A stretch of DNA of 64,000 nucleotides from Ancistrus triradiatus (GCA_025084515.1 JAJAGP010000770.1:124001-188000), one strand, 5' to 3'. Positions 22,801-30,084 are shown, counted from the first letter of the stretch. Program-made: numbers and translations. Notes: generated by a model from the sequence alone, not told the origin.

Positions 22801-22998
22801 GTTTGAGTCCACAGGAAGTCGTTAGCACCAAAGGCATTAACCCTAATTGTTAGTCTCGTTTTTGAAAATGTTTTACTGGAGGTTTTTTCCTCTTCTGTTT
22901 TCAGTCAGTCCATTTCCTGCATGAGCTTGAGGGTGTGATGATGACGTACCTTGTACTTTCTTTTTCTTCACACCGCATGCTTCCAGCACAGAGCCCAT
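1680..22998 (-). CDS. atp8b5: P4-type phospholipid-flipping ATPase, ATP8B class (complete, 27 coding exons)
   Basis: The 27 exons listed separately join with matching phases at every junction to give 1196 codons plus a stop, the usual ATP8B length. P4-ATPases use ATP to move phospholipids from the outer to the inner membrane leaflet and normally need a CDC50/TMEM30 partner. Visible hallmarks in order are the P4 N-terminal motif NREF/FKYA, the actuator loop DGET (about residues 174-177), PISLYVS in TM4, the phosphorylated Asp in DKTGT (about 397), QSPDEGALV and KGADT in the nucleotide domain, TGDKQETA, GDGAND (about 817-822), the TM5-10 block, and a C-terminal RRSGYAFSH segment that is autoinhibitory in relatives. 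Class ATP8B is clear from the sequence. The paralogue atp8b5 is inferred from position directly downstream of unc13b, as in human (UNC13B-ATP8B5P). I saw no frameshift or premature stop. Confidence 0.88.
2455..2620 (+). repeat. fish SINE-like element (internally deleted copy)
   Basis: Contains CATTTAGCAGAC, GCAATTGTGGGTTAAGGGCC and GGATTTGAACCCTGGACC in the order of the fuller copy at 23231-23425. It lacks the ...TTATCCAGAGCGACTTACA core. Confidence 0.7.
2985..3115 (-). CDS. atp8b5: atp8b5-like coding exon 26 (TM10)
   Basis: Encodes TARNSLSQPNVWLTIFLTTI LSALPVLTLRF to LRPTINDK, the last transmembrane helix. Confidence 0.92.
3323..3461 (-). CDS. atp8b5: atp8b5-like coding exon 25 (TM9)
   Basis: Encodes LGLDTYYWTAVNQFFLWGSL to FLSFSSSFPFI. 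The donor is G|GTGAGT. Confidence 0.92.
3650..4080 (+). mobile_element. Tc1/mariner-like transposase fragment
   Basis: Translated pieces FQQDNAHTARV and LSGCQIYH are followed by EDLQAQLQHL-type sequence and a stop. The same 3' end recurs at 10265-10550. It is frame-shifted and inactive, and lies in the intron between atp8b5 exons 24 and 25. Confidence 0.7.
4144..4389 (-). CDS. atp8b5: atp8b5-like coding exon 24 (TM7-TM8)
   Basis: Encodes DVNDRWSLQHPQLYSPGQKN to DYQSFALLIQTCLLFAVNIQ. The motif PQLYSPGQ is conserved in the family. Phase is 0 at both ends. Confidence 0.93.
4475..5940 (-). mobile_element. Tc1-type element with internal deletion and inverted ends
   Basis: Minus-strand transposase pieces (GNLHICEVTINAEMYIQVLE, CLFQQDNA, IKRKIRQ-like) show that the region carrying the second catalytic motif is deleted. 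The ends share the inverted block AAGATATTTAATGTTCAAAC / TTGAACATTAAATATCTTG plus TTGAAAAGGATTTG. It is in the intron between atp8b5 exons 23 and 24 and is non-autonomous. Confidence 0.8.
6130..6668 (-). mobile_element. non-autonomous Tc1-like element, family with ACAGTACTGTGCAAAAG ends
   Basis: The right end reads GTGGCCTAAAACTTTTGCAC then GCACTGTA. Internal minus-strand sequence encodes AKAHKDWNEDQW-like transposase remnants. The left end is degraded. Confidence 0.65.
6729..6812 (-). CDS. atp8b5: atp8b5-like coding exon 23 (TM6)
   Basis: Encodes TVYDEWFILMYNLVYTALPV LGMSLFDQ, matching TM6 of ATP8B proteins. The 3' splice site has a weak pyrimidine tract (GGAACAG). The donor is GTAAGT. Confidence 0.9.
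7130..7760. repeat. purine-rich imperfect tandem array (about 27-30 bp units)
   Basis: Units of the type GAGGACAGGGAGGATGGTGC AGATGTT repeat in the atp8b5 intron between exons 22 and 23. Because the units are near multiples of three, long spurious acidic frames are open on the plus strand. I do not regard these as genes. Confidence 0.9.
7890..8113 (-). CDS. atp8b5: atp8b5-like coding exon 22 (TM5)
   Basis: Encodes AHIGVGISGQEGMQAALSSD, FSFAQFRYLQRLLLVHGRWS and on to FWYAFFCGFSAQ. It is flanked on both sides by copies of the same purine-rich tandem array (7223-7485 and 8205-8470). Confidence 0.95.
8205..8470. repeat. near-identical second copy of the array (matches about 7223-7488)
   Basis: About 250 nt match at a constant offset of 982 with very few differences. 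It lies in the intron between exons 21 and 22 and ends about 18 nt from the exon 21 donor. Confidence 0.88.
8488..8671 (-). CDS. atp8b5: atp8b5-like coding exon 21 (GDGAND hinge)
   Basis: Encodes AYGLQKDLEMELLRTACMCQ and CRVTPLQKAQVVELVKK to AIGDGANDVSMIK. GDGAND coordinates Mg2+ in the P domain. The donor AAAA|GTGGGT restores Thr with exon 22 (..MIKTAHIGVG). Confidence 0.94.
8755..8970 (+). repeat. tRNA-derived SINE-like element
   Basis: The head GCATGGTAGCTCAGTGGAAA resembles a tRNA A box. The tail GGGTTAGGCTCCAGGCCCTC then CAGAATAAACGG resembles the common 3' part of fish SINE/LINE copies. Confidence 0.55.
9300..9441 (-). CDS. atp8b5: atp8b5-like coding exon 20
   Basis: Encodes NARKKMSPNSPDETPYLKRR to GEYGLVINGHSL. 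This is the variable linker followed by conserved INGHSL of the P domain. The donor is GTGAGA. Confidence 0.9.
10077..10158. repeat. TA/GATA microsatellite
   Basis: About 80 nt of TA dinucleotides followed by four GATATA-type units. Confidence 0.9.
10175..10555 (+). mobile_element. Tc1/mariner-like 3' fragment joined to a second dispersed repeat
   Basis: EDLQAQLQHLWAK-type codons, then the same tail as at 3890-4080. The first 55 nt (TTTTGGGTAGTGTACCTCTT) recur inverted at about 59716-59765, so this is a junction of two repeats. Confidence 0.6.
10688..10793 (-). CDS. atp8b5: atp8b5-like coding exon 19
   Basis: Encodes ETAENIGYSCNMLREEMTD to EGVREEL. Glu is completed across the G|AG junction. 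It follows the TGDKQ motif as expected. Confidence 0.9.
11371..11482 (-). CDS. atp8b5: atp8b5-like coding exon 18
   Basis: Encodes LIGATAVEDKLQDGV, then ADIKIWVLTGDKQ. TGDKQ is the conserved P-domain motif (TGDK). Confidence 0.93.
11784..11948 (-). CDS. atp8b5: atp8b5-like coding exon 17
   Basis: Encodes EFAGEGLRTLALAYKDLDE to IYEEIEQDLT, the end of the nucleotide domain. Phase is 0 at both ends. Confidence 0.93.
12350..12668 (-). mobile_element. non-autonomous Tc1-like element (same family as 6130-6668)
   Basis: Internal CATATCTTGGCCTTTTCACC segment, ending GGTGGCCTAAGACTTTTGCA then CAGTACTG. It lies in the intron between atp8b5 exons 16 and 17. Confidence 0.65.
12851..12966 (-). CDS. atp8b5: atp8b5-like coding exon 16 (KGAD motif)
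   Basis: Encodes RSPTGRLTLYCKGADTIINE to EATTNHLN. KGADT lines the nucleotide pocket. Val is completed across the junction (G|TG). Confidence 0.93.
13069..13257 (-). CDS. atp8b5: atp8b5-like coding exon 15 (nucleotide domain)
   Basis: Encodes GELFYQAQSPDEGALVTAAR to VLDFNNIRKRMSVI. QSPDEGALV and FNNIRKRMSV are conserved ATP-binding-domain motifs. Confidence 0.94.
13755..14420. repeat. dispersed repeat with GTCTCG/GACGAG-rich ends
   Basis: Shares blocks with 36690-36730 and 37235-37520: the AGACGCATCGGACTCGGCC / CCGAGTCTGATGCGTCTGTC type and the AGAGAAAGGACTGATTTA type. Probably a decayed DNA transposon in the intron between atp8b5 exons 14 and 15. Confidence 0.5.
14880..15170. repeat. AT-rich dispersed repeat, unclassified
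   Basis: Segments such as CTTTATAAGGGACAACAGGACA then CCGATGTCCACTACAGAGGACA look like the internally symmetrical non-autonomous elements common in teleosts. No coding capacity was seen. Confidence 0.35.
15838..16003 (-). CDS. atp8b5: atp8b5-like coding exon 14
   Basis: Encodes KTEKVDFSWNPLADPKFSFY to FFRLLALCHTVMPEEKTA, nucleotide-domain sequence typical of ATP8B proteins. Confidence 0.92.
16083..16126 (-). CDS. atp8b5: atp8b5-like coding exon 13
   Basis: A short exon encoding GQAVDFAGQRVEITE in the variable start of the nucleotide domain. It is supported by phase and good splice sites (CCTCCAG acceptor, GTCAGC donor). Confidence 0.8.
16493..16701 (-). CDS. atp8b5: atp8b5-like coding exon 12 (phosphorylation site)
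   Basis: Encodes VEIFRLCNSYYIDWDRKMYY, then ARTTTLNEELGQIKYIFSDK and TGTLTQNIMTF. The catalytic Asp of DKTGT is the codon at 16560-16562. The WDRKMYY..TPAQARTTTLNE stretch marks the ATP8B class. Confidence 0.95.
17482..17675 (-). CDS. atp8b5: atp8b5-like coding exon 11 (TM3-TM4)
   Basis: Encodes IFVILVLMCSVLAIGNSFWE to SYVIVLNTVVPISLYV. PISL is the P4 form of the TM4 motif that replaces PEGL of ion pumps. Confidence 0.93.
18022..18110 (-). CDS. atp8b5: atp8b5-like coding exon 10
   Basis: Encodes QDTKLMQNSGKTKFKRTSID and NLMNILVLL, leading into TM3. The intron to exon 9 carries the long ATT/ACT repeat field. Confidence 0.92.
18125..19265. repeat. long imperfect ATT/ACT trinucleotide repeat field
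   Basis: About 1.1 kb dominated by TAATAA, ATTACT and ACTACT units fills the intron between atp8b5 exons 9 and 10. It is interrupted at about 19031-19140 by unrelated sequence. Confidence 0.9.
19386..19544 (-). CDS. atp8b5: atp8b5-like coding exon 9 (actuator domain)
   Basis: Encodes GEVHCEAPNNRLDKFTGKL and on to ILLRGCTLRNTEWCFGLVLY, the conserved stretch that leads into TM3. The donor is GGAG|GTACTC. Confidence 0.92.
19719..19801 (-). CDS. atp8b5: atp8b5-like coding exon 8 (DGET loop)
   Basis: Completes DGET and continues ETNLKVKQALTVTGDLGDD ITKLASFK. Its 3' splice site directly abuts a GA tract on the plus strand (19803-19850), so the polypyrimidine tract in the transcript is a (CU)n microsatellite. 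Confidence 0.92.
19803..19850. repeat. (GA)n microsatellite at the exon 8 acceptor
   Basis: About 24 GA units. On the gene strand it reads (CT)n and ends in the AG of the splice acceptor. Confidence 0.95.
19912..19982 (-). CDS. atp8b5: atp8b5-like coding exon 7 (actuator domain)
   Basis: Encodes ADLLLLSSSEPLNLVYIETT ELDG. The DGET dephosphorylation loop begins here and is split by the intron into exon 8. Confidence 0.92.
20067..20139 (-). CDS. atp8b5: atp8b5-like coding exon 6 (actuator domain)
   Basis: Encodes LKTEKWRNVQVGDIIKLENN HFVT. The segment VQVGDII is typical of the P-type ATPase actuator domain. The acceptor is TAACAG and the donor GTGAAG. Confidence 0.9.
20650..20711 (-). CDS. 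atp8b5: atp8b5-like coding exon 5
   Basis: Encodes NRHKNDLHVNNRKVEVLIDG and the first two bases of Gln, the start of the actuator domain. The donor is CA|GTGAGT. Confidence 0.9.
20745..20950. repeat. dispersed repeat fragment
   Basis: TGCAAAAGTTTGGCAGCCCT GGTCAAA resembles the end of a common teleost non-autonomous DNA element. A similar end occurs near 31420-31445 in reverse orientation. Confidence 0.4.
21100..21198 (-). CDS. atp8b5: atp8b5-like coding exon 4 (TM2)
   Basis: Encodes VIPAISSLSWFTTVIPLLLV, then LSITLVKDGSDDI, which is TM2 and the following P4 motif. Phase is 0 at both ends. A Tc1 fragment sits in the intron between it and exon 3. Confidence 0.92.
21225..21420 (-). mobile_element. 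internal fragment of the same Tc1-like family
   Basis: Contains the ACTGATCTTCATTCCAGTC and CATATCTTAGCCTTTTCACC blocks shared with the other copies, without ends. It sits in the short intron between atp8b5 exons 3 and 4. Confidence 0.65.
21494..21607 (-). CDS. atp8b5: atp8b5-like coding exon 3 (TM1)
   Basis: Encodes NNAIKTSKYNIFTFLPLNLF, then EQFQRLANAYFVFLLILE. This is the conserved entry into transmembrane segment 1. The acceptor is CTGCAG and the donor GTCAGA. Confidence 0.92.
21691..21746 (-). CDS. atp8b5: atp8b5-like coding exon 2
   Basis: Encodes EERHLRANDREFNLSFKYA, the signature N-terminal motif of P4-ATPases. It lies between a TTCCAG acceptor and a GTGAGT donor, and the phase matches exon 1. 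Confidence 0.9.
21953..22377 (-). mobile_element. non-autonomous Tc1-like element with both terminal repeats
   Basis: Begins ACAGTACTGTGCAAAAGTCT and ends GGCCTAAGACTTTTGGACAG then AACTGTAT. The internal remnant is as in the sister copies. It lies in atp8b5 intron 1. Confidence 0.75.
22950..22998 (-). CDS. atp8b5: atp8b5-like coding exon 1 (start codon)
   Basis: This exon encodes MGSVLEACGVKKKKVQ and ends at donor G|GTACGT. The ATG at 22998 is chosen because the frame runs on into the conserved EERH..NRE motif of exon 2. The 5' UTR part of the exon probably begins at 23025, after a TTCTTCAG acceptor. Confidence 0.75.
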
Positions 22999-23025
22999 CT
23001 TTCACCTTATGCATCCAGCAGCATG
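22999..23025 (-). promoter_or_regulatory. atp8b5: 5' UTR segment with a 5-codon upstream ORF
   Basis: After a good acceptor (CCGATTTCTTCAG) the leader contains ATG-CTG-CTG-GAT-GCA-TAA (23024-23007). It stops 8 nt before the main ATG. Whether it affects translation is inference. Confidence 0.5.
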
Positions 23026-23230
23026 CTGAAGAAATCGGGACAGAAACACAAACATGAAGACAGAAACACACACACACAAAGCTAAGTCTAATACAAGGCA
23101 CATATGAATCAACGGAAAATAGAAAAATAATTTGCTACTACATGTTCAGTTTCCTCCCATATTCCAAAGACATGTCTTAGGTAAATATCAAATAAACTAC
23201 ACACTTCTGTGTATACACCTACTCTTTCTA

Positions 23231-23425
23231 CACTTACATTTACAGCATTTAGCAGACGCCCTTATCCAGAGCGACTTACAATTGATACAACCCTACAACC
23301 CAAGCAATTGTGGGTTAAGGGCCTTGCTCAAGGAACCAACAGTGGCAGCTTGGCACAGGTGGGATTTGAACCCTAGACCTTGTGGTCCATAGTCCAGTAA
23401 CTTACCCACTAGGCTACCACAGTCC
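23231..23425 (+). repeat. fish SINE-like element, fuller copy
   Basis: Contains CATTTAGCAGACGCCCTTAT, CCAGAGCGACTTACA, GCAATTGTGGGTTAAGGGCC and GGGATTTGAACCCTAGACC, a set widely repeated in otophysan genomes. Confidence 0.75.
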
Positions 23426-23493
23426 CTTCTTTCTACCCTTCTTTGTGTAATTCTTTAGCATTTTATATTTCCAGAATTGCCTCTTTGGAAGGT

Positions 23494-23940
23494 ACAGTAC
23501 TGTGCAAAAGTCTTAGGCCACCATTAGACTAGATATGGCATTGTGTTACCAATGGTATAATGACCATATATAATTATTTCTCATTCTTTTGATTAGAATG
23601 AAACCAGGACCTACATGAACTTTATAAGTAGTATTAAAAAACTGAAGATAATCATAAAAAACAGCTTCTATGATATAGAGTGGTAAGTATTTGGTGTTTC
23701 CTCTCCTTACACCTGAGCAGTAGCAGCATCAGGCAGCTTTATCGGGATGCCAAGTCAACCCTAATGCAGTCTGAAGAAGCTTGATCGGAATTGTTTCTGG
23801 AACCAAGAAACCACTTCTTTGGACAGGGAACAGGGTGAAAAGGCTAAGATGCTAAAGCTCACAAAGATTCAAATGAAGATCAGTGGAAAAGAGGACTGAG
23901 ATGAATCCAATGGTGGCCTAAGACTTTTGCAGGTACTGTG
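23494..23940 (+). mobile_element. non-autonomous Tc1-like element, opposite orientation
   Basis: Inverted ends ACAGTACTGTGCAAAAGTCT and GGTGGCCTAAGACTTTTGCA. Internal sequence reads AAGATGCTAAAGCTCACAAA on the plus strand, reversed relative to the other copies. It lies just upstream of atp8b5. Confidence 0.75.
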
Positions 23941-23944
23941 AATT

Positions 23945-26735
23945 GGAGACCACAACAAACAATGCTTTACACTTTATAAATGAGGCTTAAATTATAATCA
24001 GTATGCTCACAGCTCTTTACAGCTATTCTTTGTTCTGACTGACTACAGGACAGTGGTTGCAAAAACAAGTACAAATAAAATATGTTAATTATTAACAGTG
24101 CCTTGGTTTAAAAAATGCCAATTCTTTTAATGACAAAGAATGATCTGTATTATTACGGCAGCAAATGAGGCGTGTATGTGTGTGATGATTAGTGCGTTAT
24201 GAGTGTGTTTCCATCCTCCGAGTGATTAATGATAAACCAGAAACACATTCAGGGTTTTATAGCTGGATGGCTTATCAGAGCTGTTGATAATGAATCTGCA
24301 TTAAGCCCCCCCAAACACACACACACAAACAAGGGACTTTCCATTTATATAATATTGCTGTAGTGAATGAAGTATACACATCTAATATTAAATTCAGTAA
24401 CCTTAAGGAAAAGTTTTGGTTTTTCAAAAGACAGCATGTAAAGCAAAGTTAAAAAAGAAAGTTGTGGCAACATTTGGCCACCGTCAAACCCTTGGGCAAA
24501 CACCCTCAGCGTGTCGACAAAAGCATCTACATATATATAATGGTTTATTAACAAGTGTTTAAATGTAATTGGTTCTTCATGCCACTTCTGTTCTGATCCT
24601 GTTTCTCACTAAACACTTTTCTGGTTGAGCTTTGAGACTGCTATAAATCACAGATAACAGAACCATAAACATTACACACACTCACAAACACACACCTTCC
24701 TAATGTCACTTTATCTTATCTCTGTAAGTCGCCAAGAACGATCCGTCTCAACTCAAAACCAGTTACGAATCAGAGGAAAGAACTGACTGTTATTTTAAAT
24801 GATTCAATCCTTTAATCTAATATTAGAGACTGTGATGTTTTAATACATCATACTTCGCTATTAAGTGAAAAAACAGAGGTGTCACATCTAAAAATGTGAA
24901 AACAATAAGTTACTAAAAAAAGGACGCAGTTAAATGTGAGCGGTAATGATGCCGGAAGTCGTGTAAGCTATTCAATTAGAAACAGGCCTACAACCACACA
25001 GGTTAGTGTTATGGAACAATGCAGCTTTGTTCAGCCGTCCATTACATACATTGCTATATTTAGTTTTGCTTATAAAGCAGCAGTGCCATTATTCAAAATA
25101 ATAAGTTCATAAGTTTTTATTATAGATAATGTTTATTGGTCATATCTGAATAAATATAATAATAAACAGAAAGATTTTCAATTCATGAATCATAGGAATC
25201 ACTCGATTTATTTTTTTTAACAGCGTTTTAAAATATTTTGCACATGTAAAAATGATGTAAACAATTAAATAAAGAGTTTCAAAACATTTTTCACATTATA
25301 TAGTATGCATTTAATTACTAAGCGCCAGGAAAAGAGTGGTGCCCTGTTTAAAAAAAACAATTCTGAATTTTTTATGTAAGTAATGTAAGTATGTAAAAAG
25401 GAAAAATTTGATTAGCATTTAAAATAGACACTTTAACATTTCAATAATTTGCTAAAGTAAAAAACATGCATTGCACAATGTCCGTCCTCCGATAAGGTGA
25501 TTATCCTTATTATTAAGATTATTAACCTACGTAACTCATATATTAAGATTTGAATTACTGAGACATTTTGTTGCAAATTAGTTTATATTTGAGAATTGGT
25601 TCATATTTGTGACCATAAACTGACGCAACCGCTCATGTCACAAATACAACAGGAAATATGTTGCACTGTCACATAAAAGACAGTTTCTATGCAGGGGTCA
25701 ATGCATTGCATGCAGCTGTACGGTGTACGAGATTTGATCCATCTTAAATAGTAAAAAGGAAAAAGTGAATGAATATGTGCTGATCAATGTTGATATTAAA
25801 TAAATAAATGGAAAAAATTTTTTGCCCCATAATTCGAACAAAAATTCCAACTTCGAACATGGGCACCCTCAATAACGAACTCTTCTGAAGACATTCTCCA
25901 GCCTTTCAGTTCTATTCCACCAGATCCTTTATTTAATATCCGTGTTTTTAGAGGCAGCGTGTTGCTTTCCTATAAGCTCTTGATGAGCTGTTCTGCCCGG
26001 CGACCGAGCTCTGATTGGTCAGCCTGATTTTAAAGCATCCGACCCATGCAGAAATCGGAACAGGCTTCGATTAAACATTTCACACAGCGTCTCAGACTGT
26101 CAGTTTTGGACTCGGTGTGAAAAGGCCTTTAGTTGGATGGTGTCTTTTCGCTGCGTGCTACACAGGCATGCTGCATTGAGGGTTTAGGACAATTCTAAGG
26201 GCCTGTGACTGACAGGAGCCTTAAAAATGTATTAGAACAGTTTTCTATTTTAAGGGGCCCAGTGTAATATCCTTTCATGGGACCCCAAATCCTCATCAGC
26301 CCCCCTGATGCTAAGGATAATGCAAATCATGTCTGAGAGTGACTGCTGCTAAATGCTGTAAATAGGACTGTATGACCCAGCTCAGCTCAGACAGCACAGC
26401 GCTCGGGTGTTTCCTATTGAGCGAGTTAATCTAAAACCACAACAGGTTAAACTGTAACATCATTAGTGTGCCAAATGTCCTCCAGCACAGAGAGCGTTGA
26501 AGCAGCCCGAAACAGGTCAGTGATCTGAGGCATATGCGACATTGTTTCCCCATCCACACAAACACACACTTGGAAATGTTTAGTAGCTTTAACACAAGTC
26601 AAACAGCAAATCTCGCTATTCTCGGCATTTATTTGGAGTTGGACTGAAATATCCAGTCTGCCAACATTACCCTAAAAGATCTGCCATGAGTCATCACAGT
26701 CCAGACGTCAAGACAAATCCACACTAAACGTCGAC
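23945..26735. other. intergenic stretch, no gene seen
   Basis: AT-rich sequence without convincing exons. The only notable piece is 25985-26130, which resembles 47715-47830 (GCTCTGATTGGTCAG then TTCGATTAAACA / CTCCGATTAAACA), so it is a dispersed repeat. Confidence 0.6.
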
Positions 26736-26739
26736 ATAC

Positions 26740-27005
26740 CTGTGAAATTTCCCATCCACGTTCCTGAAGGAGCGAGCCTCGACCGTACAGCAGGTAAAGG
26801 TGAACCGCATATCCCACAATGCACCACCGGACTCGCACCTAAGCAGGGCAGGTGTTGAATTGTGTTGAACTAGACGATCTGAGAGGCCTAGACGGTCCTG
26901 GGTGGAGTTCAGAGGAGGAGAGAGAACAGGAGTGAGGTGATATAGCCTGGTTTCCCTCCGAGAGCAAACAGTAAATGACCTTCGGACTCGGAGAGCAGGC
27001 AAATT
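26740..27005 (-). promoter_or_regulatory. candidate upstream promoter / noncoding first exon of atp8b5
   Basis: A relatively CpG-containing stretch ends in a strong donor (CACAG|GTATGT at 26740) on the atp8b5 strand. It includes GCATTGTGGGA, resembling ZNF143-type promoter motifs. A spliced 5' UTR starting here would join the acceptor at 23025. An open frame exists (26724-27002) but resembles no protein I recognise. This is inferred from sequence features only. Confidence 0.3.
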
Positions 27006-27009
27006 AGGA

Positions 27010-27620
27010 CTGTACGAGAAACTCCGTACGCTGATATCAACTACGATCCGAGGCTACGTTACAACTAATTCCAGCTAGAAACACTTCAGCCTTGGAAGGG
27101 AGCCGAGCCTCGGCTTTCTGACTCATGATAGTTTGTGTTAGTTTATCAGGGAACACTTGACACACTGTACACTTTTGGTCACTCCTACCATGCTGGTACA
27201 GATTGTAAGTGTACAGTTAGGGCACTTTAATCCATATTTGATTTTCCTGATCCCCCAGACCTTCATCAGTGTCTATTTCCAACCACAGTACTCCGTTGGG
27301 TCCTAATAATGTGGCAGTAAATAAGTGGTACCCAGTAACCCTCCAGTATTTGTTACAACCACATCAGCACGAGCTCTACCACGTCAGTGTAGATCTTAAA
27401 AATATCAGTCCACCCAAATAACATCTAGTCACTGGTGGTCCTGTGTTCATCTCTGTCCGCTGTAGGATTGTGTAGATAGCATCAGAAAAGCTGCTTTCAC
27501 TAAATATAGCTATAAAGTTACTTACTGTACATCCAGTGTAAAATGTCCAGAGGTGGTACTTGGTACAGATTTTTCTTTTGAAATGTAGTAAGTAAAATAA
27601 GTTAGAACTAATCAAGTAAA
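27010..27620. other. intergenic stretch, nothing recognised
   Basis: No exon, RNA gene or clear repeat was identified. It contains a modest CpG density near 27010-27060, contiguous with the candidate promoter. Confidence 0.5.
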
Positions 27621-27621
27621 G

Positions 27622-28378
27622 TACAGGGGTCGGATTCATGAAAGCTTTCCTACGAAGACATTTGCGAAGGTTCTTAAGGCAAACACTAAGAAGTTCATAA
27701 GAATGTTCTTAAATGCAATTCTCGAAAAAAACAAGAAGTTCTGAAATGTTATCTTAAGGTAATCATATATATTTTCCTAAGATTTTCTTAAGAAGCTCTT
27801 CATTGCTTTCTTACGTAGACTATGTTGCATTTTACACTTTTTGAAAGACACGTTTCGAATCTGTATTGACTTATTTCCATTATTAGTCTGATCCTGTCTA
27901 AGGACTGCAAAATGAAGGAAATTTAAATTAAGCGTTCAAATAACTTTAGCAAACAAGAAATAGAGGTGATGCTGGAAGAAACAGTAGCTTTGCTTAAACC
28001 TTCGTTATGGAGACTTTTGTATTAAGGACGACCTTCACTCGAAAGGCTTTTAAGAATTTAAACTGAAACGTTATTTCTAGTAACTAAACAGTTTACAGGT
28101 TTAAATTTCGATGCTTAGCTTCAACTCTTACAGCCTAAGATGAGTGTGAGGTTATCGTAAGGTTAAAACATTTAAGAACAGAATGTGTTCAAGAATAGCA
28201 ATCATTCTTAGAATTGTTCTTAAGAAGAGAGTTAAGAAAAAAAAAGATAATTCTTAAGACGTTATCTGAAGAATAACAAACTTTCGTAACTTTTTTCCCA
28301 AGAATGAAGTTATGAAAAAAACACATATTTAAGAAGATTTTCTTTCTTAAGAAACTTTCGTGAATCCAGCCCCAGATC
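27622..28378. mobile_element. MITE rich in TTCTTAAG units
   Basis: The ends GGGGTCGGATTCATGAAAGC and AACTTTCGTGAATCCAGCCC are near inverted repeats. The interior has many TTCTTAAG palindromes and no coding frame, typical of a non-autonomous DNA element. Confidence 0.7.
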
Positions 28379-28447
28379 CCTAAAACATACTAGAACCATA
28401 TGTTTAGGTTTCTGTACTTTTTGATTATTTCTGTTACTTAATTCCTA

Positions 28448-28668
28448 AAAAGTGAAGTTACAAGCCTGTTTTGAAAATGCTGTGAGTAAAGATCTTTCTT
28501 CTGAAATGTAGTAAGCAAAGGTAAAACATACAATATGTTTAGGTATCTGTACTTTTTGATTATTTCTGTTACTTAGTATGTTTTACATTTACTTACTACA
28601 TTTCAGAAGAAAGATCTTTACTCACTACATTTTCAAAACAGGCTTGTAATTTCACTTTTTATGAATCT
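28448..28668. repeat. large inverted repeat (hairpin-forming)
   Basis: The arm 28451-28526 (TTACAAGCCTGTTTTGAAAA ...) is the near-perfect complement of 28578-28665. The spacer is about 50 nt and itself duplicates 28398-28440. Confidence 0.85.
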
Positions 28669-28879
28669 GTTTATCTATTTCATCTATCTACACTTTTATT
28701 TAGGCAATTCTAGTCAGGCACCTAAAGACCCACATCTTACTGGATGGGAAACAGGGAGGGGAGGAACGGGTGAAGCTCTGATTGGCTGCTTTCCTGGCTT
28801 ACAGCAGTGATCGGGCGGGAAAAGGCAGAGAGATCGAGTCCGTTTCCAAATACCTTCCGGCACATACGCTGCATGTAGC

Positions 28880-28977
28880 AGCGATGGGAATTCCGGCTCT
28901 TTTGGCTCGGCTCACTAAAAAGAGCCGGCTCTTTCGGCTCCCTAGTGGCTCTTTAGATTGTTTGTAGCTTAATTTAT

Positions 28978-29014
<37 letters not shown>

Positions 29015-29275
29015 GACTGTCATGACTGTCACAGTGGGTACAATATTGCCAAAGCATTGAAAAGACATTGTTTTATACATATCACAAATAATAAATAAGA
29101 AAAGAATCAAACAGACAAAAAGATACAGTATCGTAGAAAAGACTAAACAGAGGGAAAAGAAAAAAATAAATAAATAAATAAACGAGGTAATTCTCTCTCT
29201 CTCTCTCTCTGCCCACAACCGGCTCCCATCGTTCATTTCAAAGAGCCGGATCGGTCGCGACCGACACATTACTAG
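28880..29275. mobile_element. hAT-like MITE with internal CT tracts
   Basis: Outer blocks GCGATGGGAATTCCGGCTCT and CGGCTCCCATCGTTCATTTC with repeated AAGAGCCGGCTC motifs suggest a hAT-type non-autonomous element. TC microsatellites (28981-29008, 29192-29211) lie inside. The class is inferred. Confidence 0.5.
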
Positions 29276-29279
29276 CATT

Positions 29280-30080
29280 TAGTGTCTCCCAAAGAAACGA
29301 GAGCTCATGGCATTTAAAAACAGATCACTGTCGAGTTTGAAAATGCACACTTTAGCAAGTCACGTTATGTAGTTAGGCTTTGTAGTTACACTTTTAACTT
29401 AGAAGCAGGTCTTTCTAATCCCTCTTAATGTTCAGCTTAATGCATTCTACTCCCAATAACAACTGTATACACTTCACATTGTTGTTATTAATCAGACACA
29501 AGCTGTGTACCCATGTCCCTGGCACGGTGAATTCTATTTCTGTGATGAACAGAACAGGTATATTAAAATATAGAAGTTTTACATCAGTATTTTTAGTAGT
29601 GTAGTGGAGGGTTTGAAAGAAGAACTGGTCTAAAAATCGCTGAAGCTGCAGGTTGTTGGACTACCTGTGCCAGTGTTTCAGAGTCGATGATAACTATAGT
29701 CTGGGTTAAATATCAGGATTTACTGCATTACTGAATATCACCCATGTCTAGTTATGACAGATTTAGCAGCATTTATAAACACATCCAAAGTATTTTGTGT
29801 ATACTGGTTTATTGCATCTGAAAATGTCTTTATTCTCGTTTTTGCTGTGGTTAGCTATAGATGATTCATGTAGTAGCCTCAGTGTCACGGATCTGCACCT
29901 CTTACCCAGTTAGAAAGACTTTTTAAAATAAATAATTCAAGTACATTTAGTAGCATAGTTTTATACATCTACTTGAGTAACACAGAAGCCAAACATTAAA
30001 ATTTACTCGAGTATTTAATCAGCTTAGTAGTACTTTTACTTAAGTAAAGAACTTGTGTACTTGAGTAAAACCCTGCAACA
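29280..30080. other. intergenic stretch with an AGTACTTTTACTTAAGTAAA-type repeat end
   Basis: No exon was seen. Sequence at about 29925-30075 belongs to a dispersed family whose related end appears at 39000-39090. Confidence 0.45.
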
Positions 30081-30084
30081 TTTA

